Origin: Flavivirga eckloniae
Lineage (GTDB): Bacteria; Bacteroidota; Bacteroidia; Flavobacteriales; Flavobacteriaceae
NCBI RefSeq assembly: GCF_002886045.1
Contig: NZ_CP025791.1
Location: 4,975,001-5,039,000, forward strand
Reading direction: 5' to 3'
Length of the DNA stretch: 64,000 nt
Positions 1 to 8,534 of the stretch are shown here, piece after piece. A program made the translations under genes and the position numbers. The notes under the pieces are model-generated. The model saw only the letters and a program-made list of their open reading frames with translations, was not told the DNA's origin and ran no database searches. The first letter of the stretch is position 1; each line of letters begins with the position of its first letter.

Positions 1-644
1 TGGTTACTGTAGCAACTACCTACGGAGAAGAAAAGCAAATAACGTTGGCTGATGGTTCGGTAGTTTGGTTAAATGCAGCGAGCAAAATTTCTTATGAAAA
101 AGAATCACCCAGAACAATTCAATTAGACGGGGAAGCCTTTTTTGAGGTAGCAAAAGACAAAACGCGTCCCTTTACAGTTGAAACACCAGACCATGTTATT
201 GTGAGAGCTTTAGGAACCAGTTTTAATGTTAAAGCTTATCCAAAAAACAGCTATATGGAAACCACATTGTTAACTGGAAAAGTAGAAGTAACTTCTAAAG
301 ATTACTTTAAAGACCGCATAATCATGCTCCCCAATGATCATATTAAAATTGTTAAAGCAAATGGAAAACCTATAAAATCCGTCATAAAAAACAAGCAAAA
401 TGTTTTAGCCTGGAGAACAGGTAAGATGCGGTTTAATAATATGTCGTTTAAAGACATCGCAAACGAGTTGAGTAACCAATTAAATGTAAAACTGGTATTT
501 AAAAATAAAAAAATTGAAGCATCGAAGTTTACAGCAATATTTAAAAAATCAATGCCAATAGAAGATATTTTGGAAATTTTAAAAACCTCAAAAAACTTTA
601 ATTACAACCTAAACAAACAAACAAATGAGTGGATAATAAAATAA
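1..644 (+). CDS. FecR-type anti-sigma factor, 3' part only
   Basis: The reading frame is open from the left edge of the window, so the N-terminus (cytoplasmic sigma-binding part and membrane helix) lies outside. About 213 codons are visible. The first part matches the periplasmic FecR domain: 'LADGSVVWLNAASKI', then a 'GEAFFEVAKD' segment, then 'VRALGTSFNVKAY'. The last 70 residues, starting near 'FNNMSFKDIANELSNQL', match the DUF4974 C-terminal module of Bacteroidota FecR proteins. Family role: inner-membrane anti-sigma factor that relays a signal from an outer-membrane TonB receptor to an ECF sigma factor. The next gene is such a receptor with an STN domain, which fits. The sigma factor is presumably upstream, out of view. 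Confidence 0.9.
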   Translation, partial: VTVATTYGEEKQITLADGSVVWLNAASKISYEKESPRTIQLDGEAFFEVAKDKTRPFTVETPDHVIVRALGTSFNVKAYPKNSYMETTLLTGKVEVTSKDYFKDRIIMLPNDHIKIVKANGKPIKSVIKNKQNVLAWRTGKMRFNNMSFKDIANELSNQLNVKLVFKNKKIEASKFTAIFKKSMPIEDILEILKTSKNFNYNLNKQTNEWIIK

Positions 645-649
645 AAAAA

Positions 650-677
650 AGATGGGAAAATTGCCGCTTTCCCATCT
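650..677. terminator. hairpin between FecR and TonB-receptor genes
   Basis: Ten-base stem AGATGGGAAA / TTTCCCATCT with an 8-nt loop, 6 nt after the FecR stop codon. The T-rich tail is on the minus strand and the plus strand has no U-run. It may therefore be an attenuating or mRNA-stabilising hairpin rather than a full terminator for fecR. Confidence 0.45.
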
Positions 678-736
678 AAACATGTCAATAGAAACCAATC
701 GCCTAAGATTAGTATTAATTAACAATATTCAAATTT

Positions 737-3475
737 ATGAAAATAAAACAACTTGCTGTTTCATTAAAAATGGAGCGCATTTCAAAACGAAGTATTTTTT
801 TAATGAAATTAACATGTACTATATATTTGGTATGCTGTTTACAACTTATAGCCCTAAATAGCTTTTCCCAAAATAAAATCACCCTAAAACGAAACCATGT
901 TTCTTTACAATCTATCCTTAATGATATAGAATCGCAAACCAATTATAGTTTTGTATTTAATAATGATGATATTGATGTACTACAAAAGTTTAGCATAGAT
1001 GTTCTGGAAAAAGATATTACTTCTACTATCGATTTGTTGTTACGTAAAACACAAATAGTCTATAAGCTTAAAGATGAACTCGTAATTCTTACAAGTAAAA
1101 AAAGTAAAAAAGAAAACCATACCATAAGTGGCACCGTAAAGGATGCTGCTACAGGAGAAACTTTGCTTGGTGCAAATATTATTATAAAAGGAAATAATAT
1201 AGGTGCTACCACCAACGAATATGGGTTTTACTCCTTAACCTTACCACAGGGTGATTATACCATACAGGTTTCCTATTTAGGTTATACCTCCATAGAAGAA
1301 GTTATTGAATTGAATGGTAATTTAAAACGGATTTTCGAGCTCCAACCTGCATCCAATGAGTTGGATGAAGTGGTTGTAACGTCAGATAATAAAAGTAAAA
1401 GCCAGGTACATAATGTGCTGTCTGGAGTAAGCAATTTAAAGGTAGAGGGCATTAAACAATTACCCGCTTTTTTCGGAGAACCGGATATAAACAGGGCCGT
1501 TTTAACACTGTCAGGAGTATCTTCGGTAGGAGAGGGGACAGCTGGCTTTAATGTAAGGGGAGGAAATATTGACCAAAATCTTGTTTTGCTTGACGAAGCT
1601 CCATTATATATATCATCCCATATGTGGGGACTCTTTTCGGTTGTAAACGCCGATGGTATTAAAGATATGACACTTTATAAAGGAAGCATTCCTGCGAGAT
1701 ATGGAGGTCGAGGGTCTTCGGTAATGGATATTCGATTAAAAGAAGGTAATACTAAAGAATTTAAAGGAGAAGGTGGGTTGGGGACTTTGTTTTCAAGGTT
1801 AACAGTGGAAGGACCGTTAGTAGATGAAAAATTGAATTTTTTGGTGTCTGGGCGTAGATCATATTTCGATTTGTTTTTTCCTCTTTTAGGAGATGGTTTT
1901 AAAGGATCAAAAGCATTTTTTTATGATTTAAACACTAAAGTATCTTGGAATATTAATACGAACAATAAGTTATACATTTCTGGATATTTTGGAGCAGATG
2001 TTATGAAGATTGATGAAGTTGATTTTACAGGAAACTCTCAGGAACCAAAGTCAACTACAGATTTTAGATGGAAAAACACTACTGCAACCATACGCTGGAA
2101 TCATCTTTTCTCAAGTAAATTATTCATGAATCTATCTGCTATATATAGTAGCTATACGTATGGTTTAATTACTAAGAATAGTGATGGTATTGTTGAAGTT
2201 AAGACACCTCGATCTTTTAAATGGAGTTCGGGAGTAGAAAATTGGATTTTAAAACCAGATTTTACTTTTTATACTAATCCAAACACGAAAATGAGGTTTG
2301 GTATTAATAGTACATTTTACAAATTTAATCCAGCAGAATTATCCAGCGTAGAAGAAGGTTTTAATCCAGCAGGTTTTAATCCGGAAAGAGGTTTGGAAAT
2401 TGCACCTTATTATGAGATAGAAAAAAACTGGACTAAATGGTCATTTAATTTAGGTTTGCGTTATTCTTGGTTTGGAAATATGGGACCGAATGAAGTTGCA
2501 TTTTATAACCCGGATTTCCCATTAGCTGTCGATACTATTGAAGATACAAAGGAATATAAAGGAGGAGACATTATTAAAAGTTATTCCGGTTTTGAGCCTC
2601 GTTTTTCGTTGAAGTATAATTTAAATAATCGAAAATCATTTAAAATAGGATACAATAGGAACTTCCAATATATCCACCTTATATCTAACACAGCTGCAGT
2701 CTTGCCTTTTGATATATGGAAACCATCAGGAACTTATATAAAACCGTTAGAAGTAAATCAGATATCCGGTGGCTATAATTATGATACGCCTAACAAAAGG
2801 TATAATATGTCTATAGAAGCGTATTATAAAACGTTTAAAAACTTTGTGGAATATAAAAATGGAGCCGATTTATTTTTAAATAAAAATATAGAAACGCAAT
2901 TACTCCCTGCAAAAGGTTATGCTTATGGTTTGGAATTTGGTTTTTATAAAAACCGAGGTAAGCTAACAGGTAATTTAAATTATACCTATTCTGTGACTAA
3001 ACGAAGAACAATTAGTGAGTTTAATACAGAAAATATAAATAATGGAAGGTATTATCCATCTAACCACGACAGGCCGCATTTGCTCAATTTTACTGCGAAG
3101 TATAAACTTGGGAAAAAATGGGATTTAGGTACGTTTTTTACCTATCAAACAGGTAGACCCATAACAGTAGTTACTGGAAGGTTGAATCTTGATGATGAGC
3201 CTTATTTAACCTATTCAGATAGGAATGCTTTTCGAGTTCGGGATACGCACAGAATGGATATTTCTTTTACATATAAACCAAAAGGTAATCCAGATACTAA
3301 ATGGCAAAGTAGTTGGAGCTTTGGGGTTTACAATGTATATGGTCGTAAAAACGTCTTTTCTCAACATGCTTCATTTACAAATGATTACGAAATAAGGAAC
3401 TATCGTTTACAAACGTTTGAATTCTCGGTATTTGCAGCTCCAGTGCCTTTTGTAACCTATAACTTTAAATTTTAA
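737..3475 (+). CDS. TonB-dependent outer-membrane receptor with STN and carboxypeptidase-like domains (FecA-type)
   Basis: A 912-residue receptor. Order of parts: signal sequence with hydrophobic core at about 19-45 ending 'LNSFSQ'; STN (secretin/TonB short N-terminal) domain at about 52-118; CarboxypepD_reg-like domain at about 130-215 starting 'ISGTVKDAATGETLLGANI'; 'LDEVVVT' TonB-box-like linker; plug domain at about 230-330 including 'GFNVRGGNIDQNLVLLDEA'; C-terminal beta-barrel ending in an aromatic residue (YNFKF). The STN domain and the upstream FecR gene indicate that ligand binding is coupled to sigma-factor activation. The downstream DUF4249 lipoprotein, 10 bp away, is a frequent partner of this receptor class. 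The substrate cannot be told from sequence. A second Met at residue 12 is an alternative start. Confidence 0.93.
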   Translation: MKIKQLAVSLKMERISKRSIFLMKLTCTIYLVCCLQLIALNSFSQNKITLKRNHVSLQSILNDIESQTNYSFVFNNDDIDVLQKFSIDVLEKDITSTIDLLLRKTQIVYKLKDELVILTSKKSKKENHTISGTVKDAATGETLLGANIIIKGNNIGATTNEYGFYSLTLPQGDYTIQVSYLGYTSIEEVIELNGNLKRIFELQPASNELDEVVVTSDNKSKSQVHNVLSGVSNLKVEGIKQLPAFFGEPDINRAVLTLSGVSSVGEGTAGFNVRGGNIDQNLVLLDEAPLYISSHMWGLFSVVNADGIKDMTLYKGSIPARYGGRGSSVMDIRLKEGNTKEFKGEGGLGTLFSRLTVEGPLVDEKLNFLVSGRRSYFDLFFPLLGDGFKGSKAFFYDLNTKVSWNINTNNKLYISGYFGADVMKIDEVDFTGNSQEPKSTTDFRWKNTTATIRWNHLFSSKLFMNLSAIYSSYTYGLITKNSDGIVEVKTPRSFKWSSGVENWILKPDFTFYTNPNTKMRFGINSTFYKFNPAELSSVEEGFNPAGFNPERGLEIAPYYEIEKNWTKWSFNLGLRYSWFGNMGPNEVAFYNPDFPLAVDTIEDTKEYKGGDIIKSYSGFEPRFSLKYNLNNRKSFKIGYNRNFQYIHLISNTAAVLPFDIWKPSGTYIKPLEVNQISGGYNYDTPNKRYNMSIEAYYKTFKNFVEYKNGADLFLNKNIETQLLPAKGYAYGLEFGFYKNRGKLTGNLNYTYSVTKRRTISEFNTENINNGRYYPSNHDRPHLLNFTAKYKLGKKWDLGTFFTYQTGRPITVVTGRLNLDDEPYLTYSDRNAFRVRDTHRMDISFTYKPKGNPDTKWQSSWSFGVYNVYGRKNVFSQHASFTNDYEIRNYRLQTFEFSVFAAPVPFVTYNFKF

Positions 3476-3485
3476 ACATCAAGAA

Positions 3486-4349
3486 ATGAAACCAATAAAT
3501 CAAATATCAATATACATATTAGTGTCTTTAATGTTAGCTAGTTGTACAACCGAAATTCCAAATGATATTAATTTTGAACCTCAAGTATTTATCTCTGGAG
3601 CCATTACCGATGAAAAAGAGTATGTTACCATTAAAATACAGCGAACCGTTCCGGTTAATAATCTAGGTAATGACCCAATAAATAATGCTCAAATTTCATT
3701 ATACACAAAAAATGTATCTGGGGATAGAGAGTTGGTTACTAGCTCTTTTAATAGTGCAGAAGGAATATACAAAAGTTCTGAAATGATAACTTCTATAGTA
3801 GGAAACACATATTGGATAGAAATACAATTAGCTGATGGCACTTTTTTTAAATCTGATGAAGAAGTTCTAAAAGAAAAAATAATTATTAGCGATGTTGAGC
3901 TAACATATGATTATAATAGAGTAACTTTTGCAGATCCTGTTGATGATGCTAATTTTTATTTAATAAGTTTAAAGGTTATTGATCATCAAGATCCAGACCC
4001 AGAAAAATTCTCAAAAACTCTTGGGCTTACCAATGATGTGCTTTTTAATGGAAGTGACAAAGCTACTTTTGATGATAGCTATCATCTTTATGGTACCCCA
4101 CGAAATTTAGATGTACATGTTAGTATTTCAAATCTCAATTTTAATACCTACCAGTATTACCTCAATCAATTAGACCAATATGAAGCTCAAATAGGGATTG
4201 GAGTAGAAGAAGGAACAAATGATATAGGTCTTTTGTTTTTACCGCCGCCACCAAACCTGATTGGGAATATTATGAACATGACTACCAATACCAGAGCACT
4301 TGGTTTTTTTGGAGTTCAGAATACAACCAAATTTGTAAAAACTTATTAG
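3486..4349 (+). CDS. DUF4249 family lipoprotein
   Basis: 287 residues with a lipoprotein signal peptide; the lipobox 'LMLASC' puts the lipidated Cys at residue 20. The rest is beta-rich. The start of the mature part ('FEPQVFISGAITDEKEYVTIKIQRTVPVN') matches the DUF4249 family of Bacteroidota, whose function is unknown. Such genes commonly follow TonB receptors carrying a carboxypeptidase-like domain, as here (10-bp gap, same operon). A surface or periplasmic accessory to the receptor is an inference from context. Confidence 0.85.
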   Translation: MKPINQISIYILVSLMLASCTTEIPNDINFEPQVFISGAITDEKEYVTIKIQRTVPVNNLGNDPINNAQISLYTKNVSGDRELVTSSFNSAEGIYKSSEMITSIVGNTYWIEIQLADGTFFKSDEEVLKEKIIISDVELTYDYNRVTFADPVDDANFYLISLKVIDHQDPDPEKFSKTLGLTNDVLFNGSDKATFDDSYHLYGTPRNLDVHVSISNLNFNTYQYYLNQLDQYEAQIGIGVEEGTNDIGLLFLPPPPNLIGNIMNMTTNTRALGFFGVQNTTKFVKTY

Positions 4350-4373
4350 TCCCCAAATTAAAATATAGAAATT

Positions 4374-4574
4374 ATGAATAACTTAAACAACAAAGGAAAA
4401 AAGCCAGGAACAAAGCGTGTGTTTTCTAAAAATAATATGGTTTTTATTAGAAAAGAAGTTACTAATTCTTCTGGTTCTAATGATGATGAATGGTATCCAG
4501 TAAATTTCCAATGGATTCCAGTAATTAGTCTTAGAGAGAATCTAAGATTAACAAATGAAAATATCAGGGAATAG
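4374..4574 (+). CDS. small basic hypothetical protein
   Basis: 66 codons starting 24 bp after the DUF4249 gene, in the same direction, so possibly the last gene of the receptor operon. The product is basic at the N-terminus (NNKGKKPGTKRVFSKNN) with a more neutral middle, and has no signal peptide or membrane segment. I do not recognise a family. Position and spacing favour a real gene, but a chance ORF cannot be excluded. Confidence 0.45.
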   Translation: MNNLNNKGKKPGTKRVFSKNNMVFIRKEVTNSSGSNDDEWYPVNFQWIPVISLRENLRLTNENIRE

Positions 4575-4612
4575 AGTCAGTTTTATCAGTTTTTTGGAGA
4601 TTAACAACCATG

Positions 4613-4641
4613 ATACCTGTTTCATGAATTGGAGCAGGTAT
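4613..4641 (+). terminator. possible terminator after the receptor operon
   Basis: Seven-base inverted repeat ATACCTG (4613-4619) / CAGGTAT (4635-4641) with a 15-nt loop, followed by TTTGTTG. It sits 38 bp after the last plus-strand ORF. It is a weak stem, listed only because of its place at the end of a convergent pair. Confidence 0.35.
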
Positions 4642-4716
4642 TTGTTGAACAATGTTGAGTATAAAATATTTTTACCTATTTAAAACAAGCTTACCGTAAA
4701 ATAGACCGGTTTTAAA

Positions 4717-4869
4717 TTAATCTAAGGCGTTTTTAGTAACAAACCACCTCCAACCAATAATAGCCATTTGAAGTTTATTTGCTTTGGCTAGATCTAATCG
4801 TCGTTTAGAATAACTGGGTAAAATCATTTTATTAACCTTCGCTAAAAATTTAAATACTTGCTTTTGCAT
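4717..4869 (-). CDS. 50-residue conserved flavobacterial small protein (often labelled 'SsrA-binding protein')
   Basis: Read directly from the minus strand: ATG at 4869-4867, 50 codons, TAA at 4719-4717. The product begins MQKQVFKFLAKVNKMILPSY, continues 'SKRRLDLAKANKLQMAIIGW' and ends RWFVTKNALD. It is highly basic and amphipathic. From memory, near-identical 50-residue proteins are widespread in Flavobacteriaceae and are often auto-annotated as SsrA-binding protein, although they lack the true SmpB fold (about 150 residues). The label should not be trusted. The function is unknown. The regular codon pattern and the resemblance argue for a real gene in an otherwise empty region. Confidence 0.75.
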   Translation of the reverse strand: MQKQVFKFLAKVNKMILPSYSKRRLDLAKANKLQMAIIGWRWFVTKNALD

Positions 4870-4977
4870 TTTATAAAAATAGTAAAACTTATTCTAGACT
4901 AAGTTTTACTTTTTGTGAAATTTAAATAATGGAGACAATAATTAGTATTGCTTCGATTATTAGTTTGGCAAGAGTGA

Positions 4978-5244
4978 TCATGATTTTAAGGTTTTAAGGT
5001 TAACAAATAAGTTATTTATATCAATGTTTTTTGAAGATATATATTTACCAATATGTTCACCAAACATTTTGACTAAAATCAATGAAATTGAATATGGATT
5101 TGTAAGTAAAAAAATGAAAACGCTTACTGAATTAATGTGACCTTCTTCAATGAAGTTTTGTTTTGTAATATAAAATAAGGTTTTTTGTTGTAATTTATAA
5201 TAAATGTAGGGCTGTTTTGAGCCAATTTTTAATTGACAAGGCAA
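4978..5244 (-). CDS. hypothetical protein, uncertain ORF
   Basis: 88 codons on the minus strand, lying beyond the BlaR1 terminator, so it would need its own promoter. The product is rich in Ile, Asn, Lys and Phe, with one moderately hydrophobic stretch (VSVFIFLLTNPYSISLILV, about 41-59). I recognise no family and no motif. It could be a small one-helix membrane protein, a degraded gene fragment or a chance ORF in AT-rich DNA. The rest of 4870-5357 shows only a very short hydrophobic plus-strand ORF (4929-4997) that I do not support. Confidence 0.3.
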   Translation of the reverse strand: MPCQLKIGSKQPYIYYKLQQKTLFYITKQNFIEEGHINSVSVFIFLLTNPYSISLILVKMFGEHIGKYISSKNIDINNLFVNLKTLKS

Positions 5245-5302
5245 GATTTGTTTTAAAAAAGGTGTTTTTTTACTGTTTTGTCTTTCTCAAATAATAAAAC
5301 AT

Positions 5303-5330
5303 AAAAAAGGCACTCTGTACAGAGTGCCTT
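5303..5330 (-). terminator. terminator of the BlaI-BlaR1 operon
   Basis: Positions 5307-5330 form a perfect 24-base palindrome (arms AAGGCACTCTGT / ACAGAGTGCCTT). On the minus strand it is followed by a run of six T (5303-5308). It lies 28 bp after the BlaR1 stop codon. It is a classic intrinsic terminator for the minus-strand operon. Confidence 0.85.
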
Positions 5331-5357
5331 AAAATAGTTTGGTTTTTTATAGCTGGT

Positions 5358-5777
5358 TTATTCTTTCTTGGTAGTAATTTCTACAACTCCGTTTTTGCCT
5401 TTATCACCGTATTTTTTAAGATCAGATTTATTTTTTATGATCTTTATGGCTTCAATATCATCGTGATCTATAGTATTTTCTAAGTCTTCTTTTTTAACCT
5501 CTTTTCCATCTAAAATATAAAGAGGATGAGCGTTGCCATTTATCTCACTAAATATAATTTTTTTGTTTTTTTCTTTCTTAGTAGTAATTTCTACGACACC
5601 ATTTTTGCCTTTATCGCCGTATTTTTTAATATCAGATTTATTTTTTATGACCCTTATGGTTTCAATATCATCATGATCTATAATGTCTTCAACCTCCTCT
5701 TTTTTAATCTCTTTTCCATCTATAATATAAAGAGGATGAGCGTTGTTGCTTATTCCACTAAATATAATTTTTTTGTT
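5358..5777 (-). repeat. two near-identical 210-bp tandem units in the BlaR1 gene
   Basis: The segments at about 5358-5567 and 5568-5777 encode two consecutive 70-residue modules with only scattered substitutions. A more divergent third copy lies further towards the N-terminus (about 5778-5940). The high DNA identity suggests recent duplication, and the copy number could vary by slippage or recombination. Confidence 0.85.
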
Positions 5778-7877
5778 TTTTTGTTTTTTGGTAGTAATTT
5801 CTATTACGCCATTTTTACCTTTATCACCATATTTTTTTGTTGCAGACTTATCTTTTAAAAGGTTAATGCTATTTATTGCATTCTCATCTATTGATCTTAA
5901 TTCTTTTTCGGTAATTTCATTTCCATCTAGAATATATATCGCTTTACCTTTAAATGTCTTTATTAATTCGTCTATGATACCAGATCCTGGTTTACTATTG
6001 GCTATAAATGTGTCATTAGATGAAAGAACGATCTTATTCTTTTTTGATGATGCTTTTGAAAGTTTTCTATTAAAATCTTTAGAAAGTGGTGCAGGGCCAA
6101 TTTTAAGACCTTTTCCTTTACCGAAGTATGAAACTGCTATTGGGGTTATTGGTTTACCGGAATCTGGATTGTATTCAACATGGCCGTATTTTGATTTAGC
6201 ATCAATTTGAACAGAAATAATATCACCTTTGTCATTGCGTTTTACATTAGTAAACGTAGCCGTAATATCTTTTTCTTTTAATCTTTCTGAAATGTTTTTT
6301 AAGCTTTTGGCATTGTAATCTCGAGTAATCAAATGAATCATTTGTTTATCAAGATAGAGAACGTTACCATATGTAGGATCACCATTTTTATTAATCCCAT
6401 GACGGAATATGGAATTGGTTTTTGGGTCGTACTGAATGGCTAAAGAATTATCAGGAGTCGTTTCTAGACCATGCATAGCTCCTTTTTTACCTATTTGATA
6501 GGAAAATATAGGTATATCATTGTTTTGTGCAGATTTTTCCTCCGATACTTTAAAATTAAAAATAATACCATGCTTTTCTTTTAGAAGCTTTTTTTTATTC
6601 ACCAGTTCAGAAATAGTTGTATTGTTATCAATTATAATTTCTATTAAATCCCGGTTGTTTGAATTTCTTTTTTGAGCTTCAATAAAGTTTAATGTATTAA
6701 TAATAAACTTTTTTTCGGTTTTATGATACTCAATAACTACAGTTTCTAAGGGATTATGGCTAGATACCCTATATTCACCATGAACACCATGCTTACTAAC
6801 TTTTAAAAATATGGAAGTGATTATATTACCGTGATCTCGCGATAATTCTTTAAAGCTAAAATCGAAACCTTTACTTTTCAGCTCTGTTTTAAAAGCTTCT
6901 AACTTATCATCTGTAAAATTATTGTGTATAAAAAACCGTTCAATATCATTTTTGCTCGTAACCCCTTGTGCTAATGATGTGTTAGTGTCTGAGGTCAAAT
7001 TCGGGTTTTCAACATAAACTTCACTAGTATTAAAACTCATTAAAAATATCGTAAGCAAAGGAATTACAAAGGCATACTTGATTAAATTAATTTTTTTCGA
7101 TTTTGATTTGTGTAACATAATGATTCGTTTTTTGATTAATGAATTATAAAAATTATTGCTTAAAGCCATTTGATGAGATGGCATACTGGTTTTTAATAAT
7201 GTAGTTTGATAGCTTTTTTTACAACTAAGTTTACATTGCGTGATATGGTCTGCTATAAATTCCAGATTTTGTTTTATGCTTTTGTTATAGAGCCAAATAA
7301 AGGGGTTGAACCAAAGTATTATGCAAGAGATTTGTGCTAGCAAAATATCGATAGAATGGTATTGCTGTGCGTGTACTTTTTCGTGCGTAATGATTTGATT
7401 CAGTTCTGTGTCGTTAAATTGATCTGGATTATAAACGACCCAGTTAAAAAATGAAAATGGAGAAATTGTACTGCTCGTTTTTATAAACTTTAAACGACTT
7501 TGTCTTTCACTTTTATTTTTAAAAATCAATTTTGATAGTGAGATAAGTTGTATCGCAAAACGTATAAAAAAGAATATAACACCTATAACATAGACCAATG
7601 GGAGATAGTCTAAAATATTAAATGGTTCTGCTATGGCTTTGCTCTCAACAACCATACTATCTAAGCTATTATCATAACTTGTAATCGAAATAGGGGCAGA
7701 AACAGGCGTGTATTCGGTATAAATTGGTATTATTAAAAATGGAACGGAAAATGAAACTAATAAACCTAATAAGAGAAACCCTCTATTAGATTCAAAAAAG
7801 GTATCGCGTTGTAAAAAAACTTTATAAATAATATAAAAAATAGTGATTACGGCACTGACTTTTAATAAGTATTCCAT
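5358..7877 (-). CDS. BlaR1-like M56 family metallopeptidase with C-terminal TonB-plug-like repeats
   Basis: 839 residues. The N-terminal 290 residues carry membrane helices at about 2-20, 34-52 and 92-114 and one near 275. The zinc-protease motif HEKVH is at 165-169, followed by 'EFIADHI', typical of M56/BlaR1 peptidases that sense a signal and inactivate a BlaI repressor. The periplasmic part (about 300-635) holds repeated alpha-beta segments ('DDKLEAFKTELKSKG', 'ISERLKEKDITATF'). The tail has three copies of a module resembling the plug region of Bacteroidota TonB receptors: 'YILDGKEV', an acidic stretch, then 'KKYGDKGKNGVVEITTKKE'. The last two copies are about 70 residues each and nearly identical. 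It lies 2 bp after the BlaI-type gene. The signal and the regulon beyond itself are unknown. Confidence 0.88.
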   Translation of the reverse strand: MEYLLKVSAVITIFYIIYKVFLQRDTFFESNRGFLLLGLLVSFSVPFLIIPIYTEYTPVSAPISITSYDNSLDSMVVESKAIAEPFNILDYLPLVYVIGVIFFFIRFAIQLISLSKLIFKNKSERQSRLKFIKTSSTISPFSFFNWVVYNPDQFNDTELNQIITHEKVHAQQYHSIDILLAQISCIILWFNPFIWLYNKSIKQNLEFIADHITQCKLSCKKSYQTTLLKTSMPSHQMALSNNFYNSLIKKRIIMLHKSKSKKINLIKYAFVIPLLTIFLMSFNTSEVYVENPNLTSDTNTSLAQGVTSKNDIERFFIHNNFTDDKLEAFKTELKSKGFDFSFKELSRDHGNIITSIFLKVSKHGVHGEYRVSSHNPLETVVIEYHKTEKKFIINTLNFIEAQKRNSNNRDLIEIIIDNNTTISELVNKKKLLKEKHGIIFNFKVSEEKSAQNNDIPIFSYQIGKKGAMHGLETTPDNSLAIQYDPKTNSIFRHGINKNGDPTYGNVLYLDKQMIHLITRDYNAKSLKNISERLKEKDITATFTNVKRNDKGDIISVQIDAKSKYGHVEYNPDSGKPITPIAVSYFGKGKGLKIGPAPLSKDFNRKLSKASSKKNKIVLSSNDTFIANSKPGSGIIDELIKTFKGKAIYILDGNEITEKELRSIDENAINSINLLKDKSATKKYGDKGKNGVIEITTKKQKNKKIIFSGISNNAHPLYIIDGKEIKKEEVEDIIDHDDIETIRVIKNKSDIKKYGDKGKNGVVEITTKKEKNKKIIFSEINGNAHPLYILDGKEVKKEDLENTIDHDDIEAIKIIKNKSDLKKYGDKGKNGVVEITTKKE

Positions 7878-7879
7878 AA

Positions 7880-8239
7880 CTATTTATTTTTTTCGATTAA
7901 TTCGATGATTTCTTTGAGTTCTTCAATACTAATCTTTTCTTCCTTAGCAAAAAACGACACCATATTTTTATAAGAGTTGTTGAAATAATTATTTATGGCC
8001 AAATTCATAAACTTTTTCCTGTAATCCTCTTTGCTAACAATAGGGTAGTATTGGTGGGTTTTACCATAGGCGTTATATGCTACATAACCTTTTTCTTCCA
8101 GATTTCTTATTATAGTAGACAACGTATTATAGTGCGGTTTATCGTTTTTTATTTCTGCAAGCACATCTTTAACAAAAGCTTTTTCTAGCTTCCATAGAAT
8201 GTGCATGATTTCCTCTTCTTTGTTTGTTAGTTTTTCCAT
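7880..8239 (-). CDS. BlaI/MecI/CopY-family transcriptional repressor
   Basis: 119 residues, the usual size of the Penicillinase_R family. The N-terminal winged helix is clear: 'LTNKEEEIMHILWKLEKAFV', then 'NTLSTIIRNLEEKGYVAYNAYG' as recognition helix and wing. The C-terminal dimerisation part includes 'SFFAKEEKISIEELKEIIEL'. It binds operator DNA as a dimer and is normally cleaved when its BlaR1 partner is activated. The partner gene follows 2 bp downstream. Three dyad-symmetric sites directly upstream (8333-8388) are its likely operators, which implies autorepression. Confidence 0.93.
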   Translation of the reverse strand: MEKLTNKEEEIMHILWKLEKAFVKDVLAEIKNDKPHYNTLSTIIRNLEEKGYVAYNAYGKTHQYYPIVSKEDYRKKFMNLAINNYFNNSYKNMVSFFAKEEKISIEELKEIIELIEKNK

Positions 8240-8323
8240 TGATTAATATTTTTTCATTTCCCCAAAAGAAGGATTTTAATTTATTACAGCGTTACTTTTT
8301 AAGTTTAGCTTTCAATACGAGAA

Positions 8324-8388
8324 CAAATATATAACTATTTTTATAGTTACAAAACTATTTTAATAGTTATTTAACGATATTTATAGTT
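8324..8388 (-). promoter_or_regulatory. blaI promoter with three phased operator palindromes
   Basis: On the minus strand a Bacteroidota -7 box TATATTTG (8331-8324) lies 18 bp from a TTTG -33 box (8353-8350). The 18-bp spacer is itself a perfect palindrome, TAACTATTTTTATAGTTA (8332-8349). A second dyad, AACTATTTTAATAGTT (8353-8368), overlaps the -33 box. A third with one mismatch, AACGATATTTATAGTT, is at 8373-8388. The centres (8340.5, 8360.5, 8380.5) are exactly 20 bp apart, about two helical turns. This is the expected layout for cooperative repression by BlaI-type dimers; the binding itself is inferred. Confidence 0.85.
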
Positions 8389-8477
8389 TTTTTGTGTCGG
8401 AAAATAAAAATCTGGTTCTTGTTTTATGAACCGGATGGTGTTAAAATAGGAGTTTGATAAGAGGGGAATGAATAAAC

Positions 8478-8509
8478 TTGGGTCTTCGAGCTTCTAACTT
8501 CTAACTTTG
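8478..8509 (+). promoter_or_regulatory. candidate promoter of the Ca2+/Na+ antiporter gene
   Basis: TTG at 8478-8480, 21-bp spacer, then TAACTTTG at 8502-8509, a full match to the Bacteroidota -7 consensus TAnnTTTG. The start codon follows 25 bp downstream. Confidence 0.55.
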
Positions 8510-8534
8510 TAATATATTCGCAAAAAATATTTCT

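Noticed and set aside
652-861. Open frame of 69 codons overlapping the start of the TonB-receptor gene
   Set aside because: It contains the hairpin after fecR and overlaps the receptor gene in another frame; no start signal or family.
4929-4997. 22-codon hydrophobic plus-strand ORF starting METIISIAS
   Set aside because: Too short, with no context or repeat elsewhere in the window; likely chance.
5743-6210. 155-codon plus-strand frame opposite the BlaR1 gene
   Set aside because: Antisense shadow of repetitive BlaR1 coding sequence; the product is low-complexity hydrophobic.
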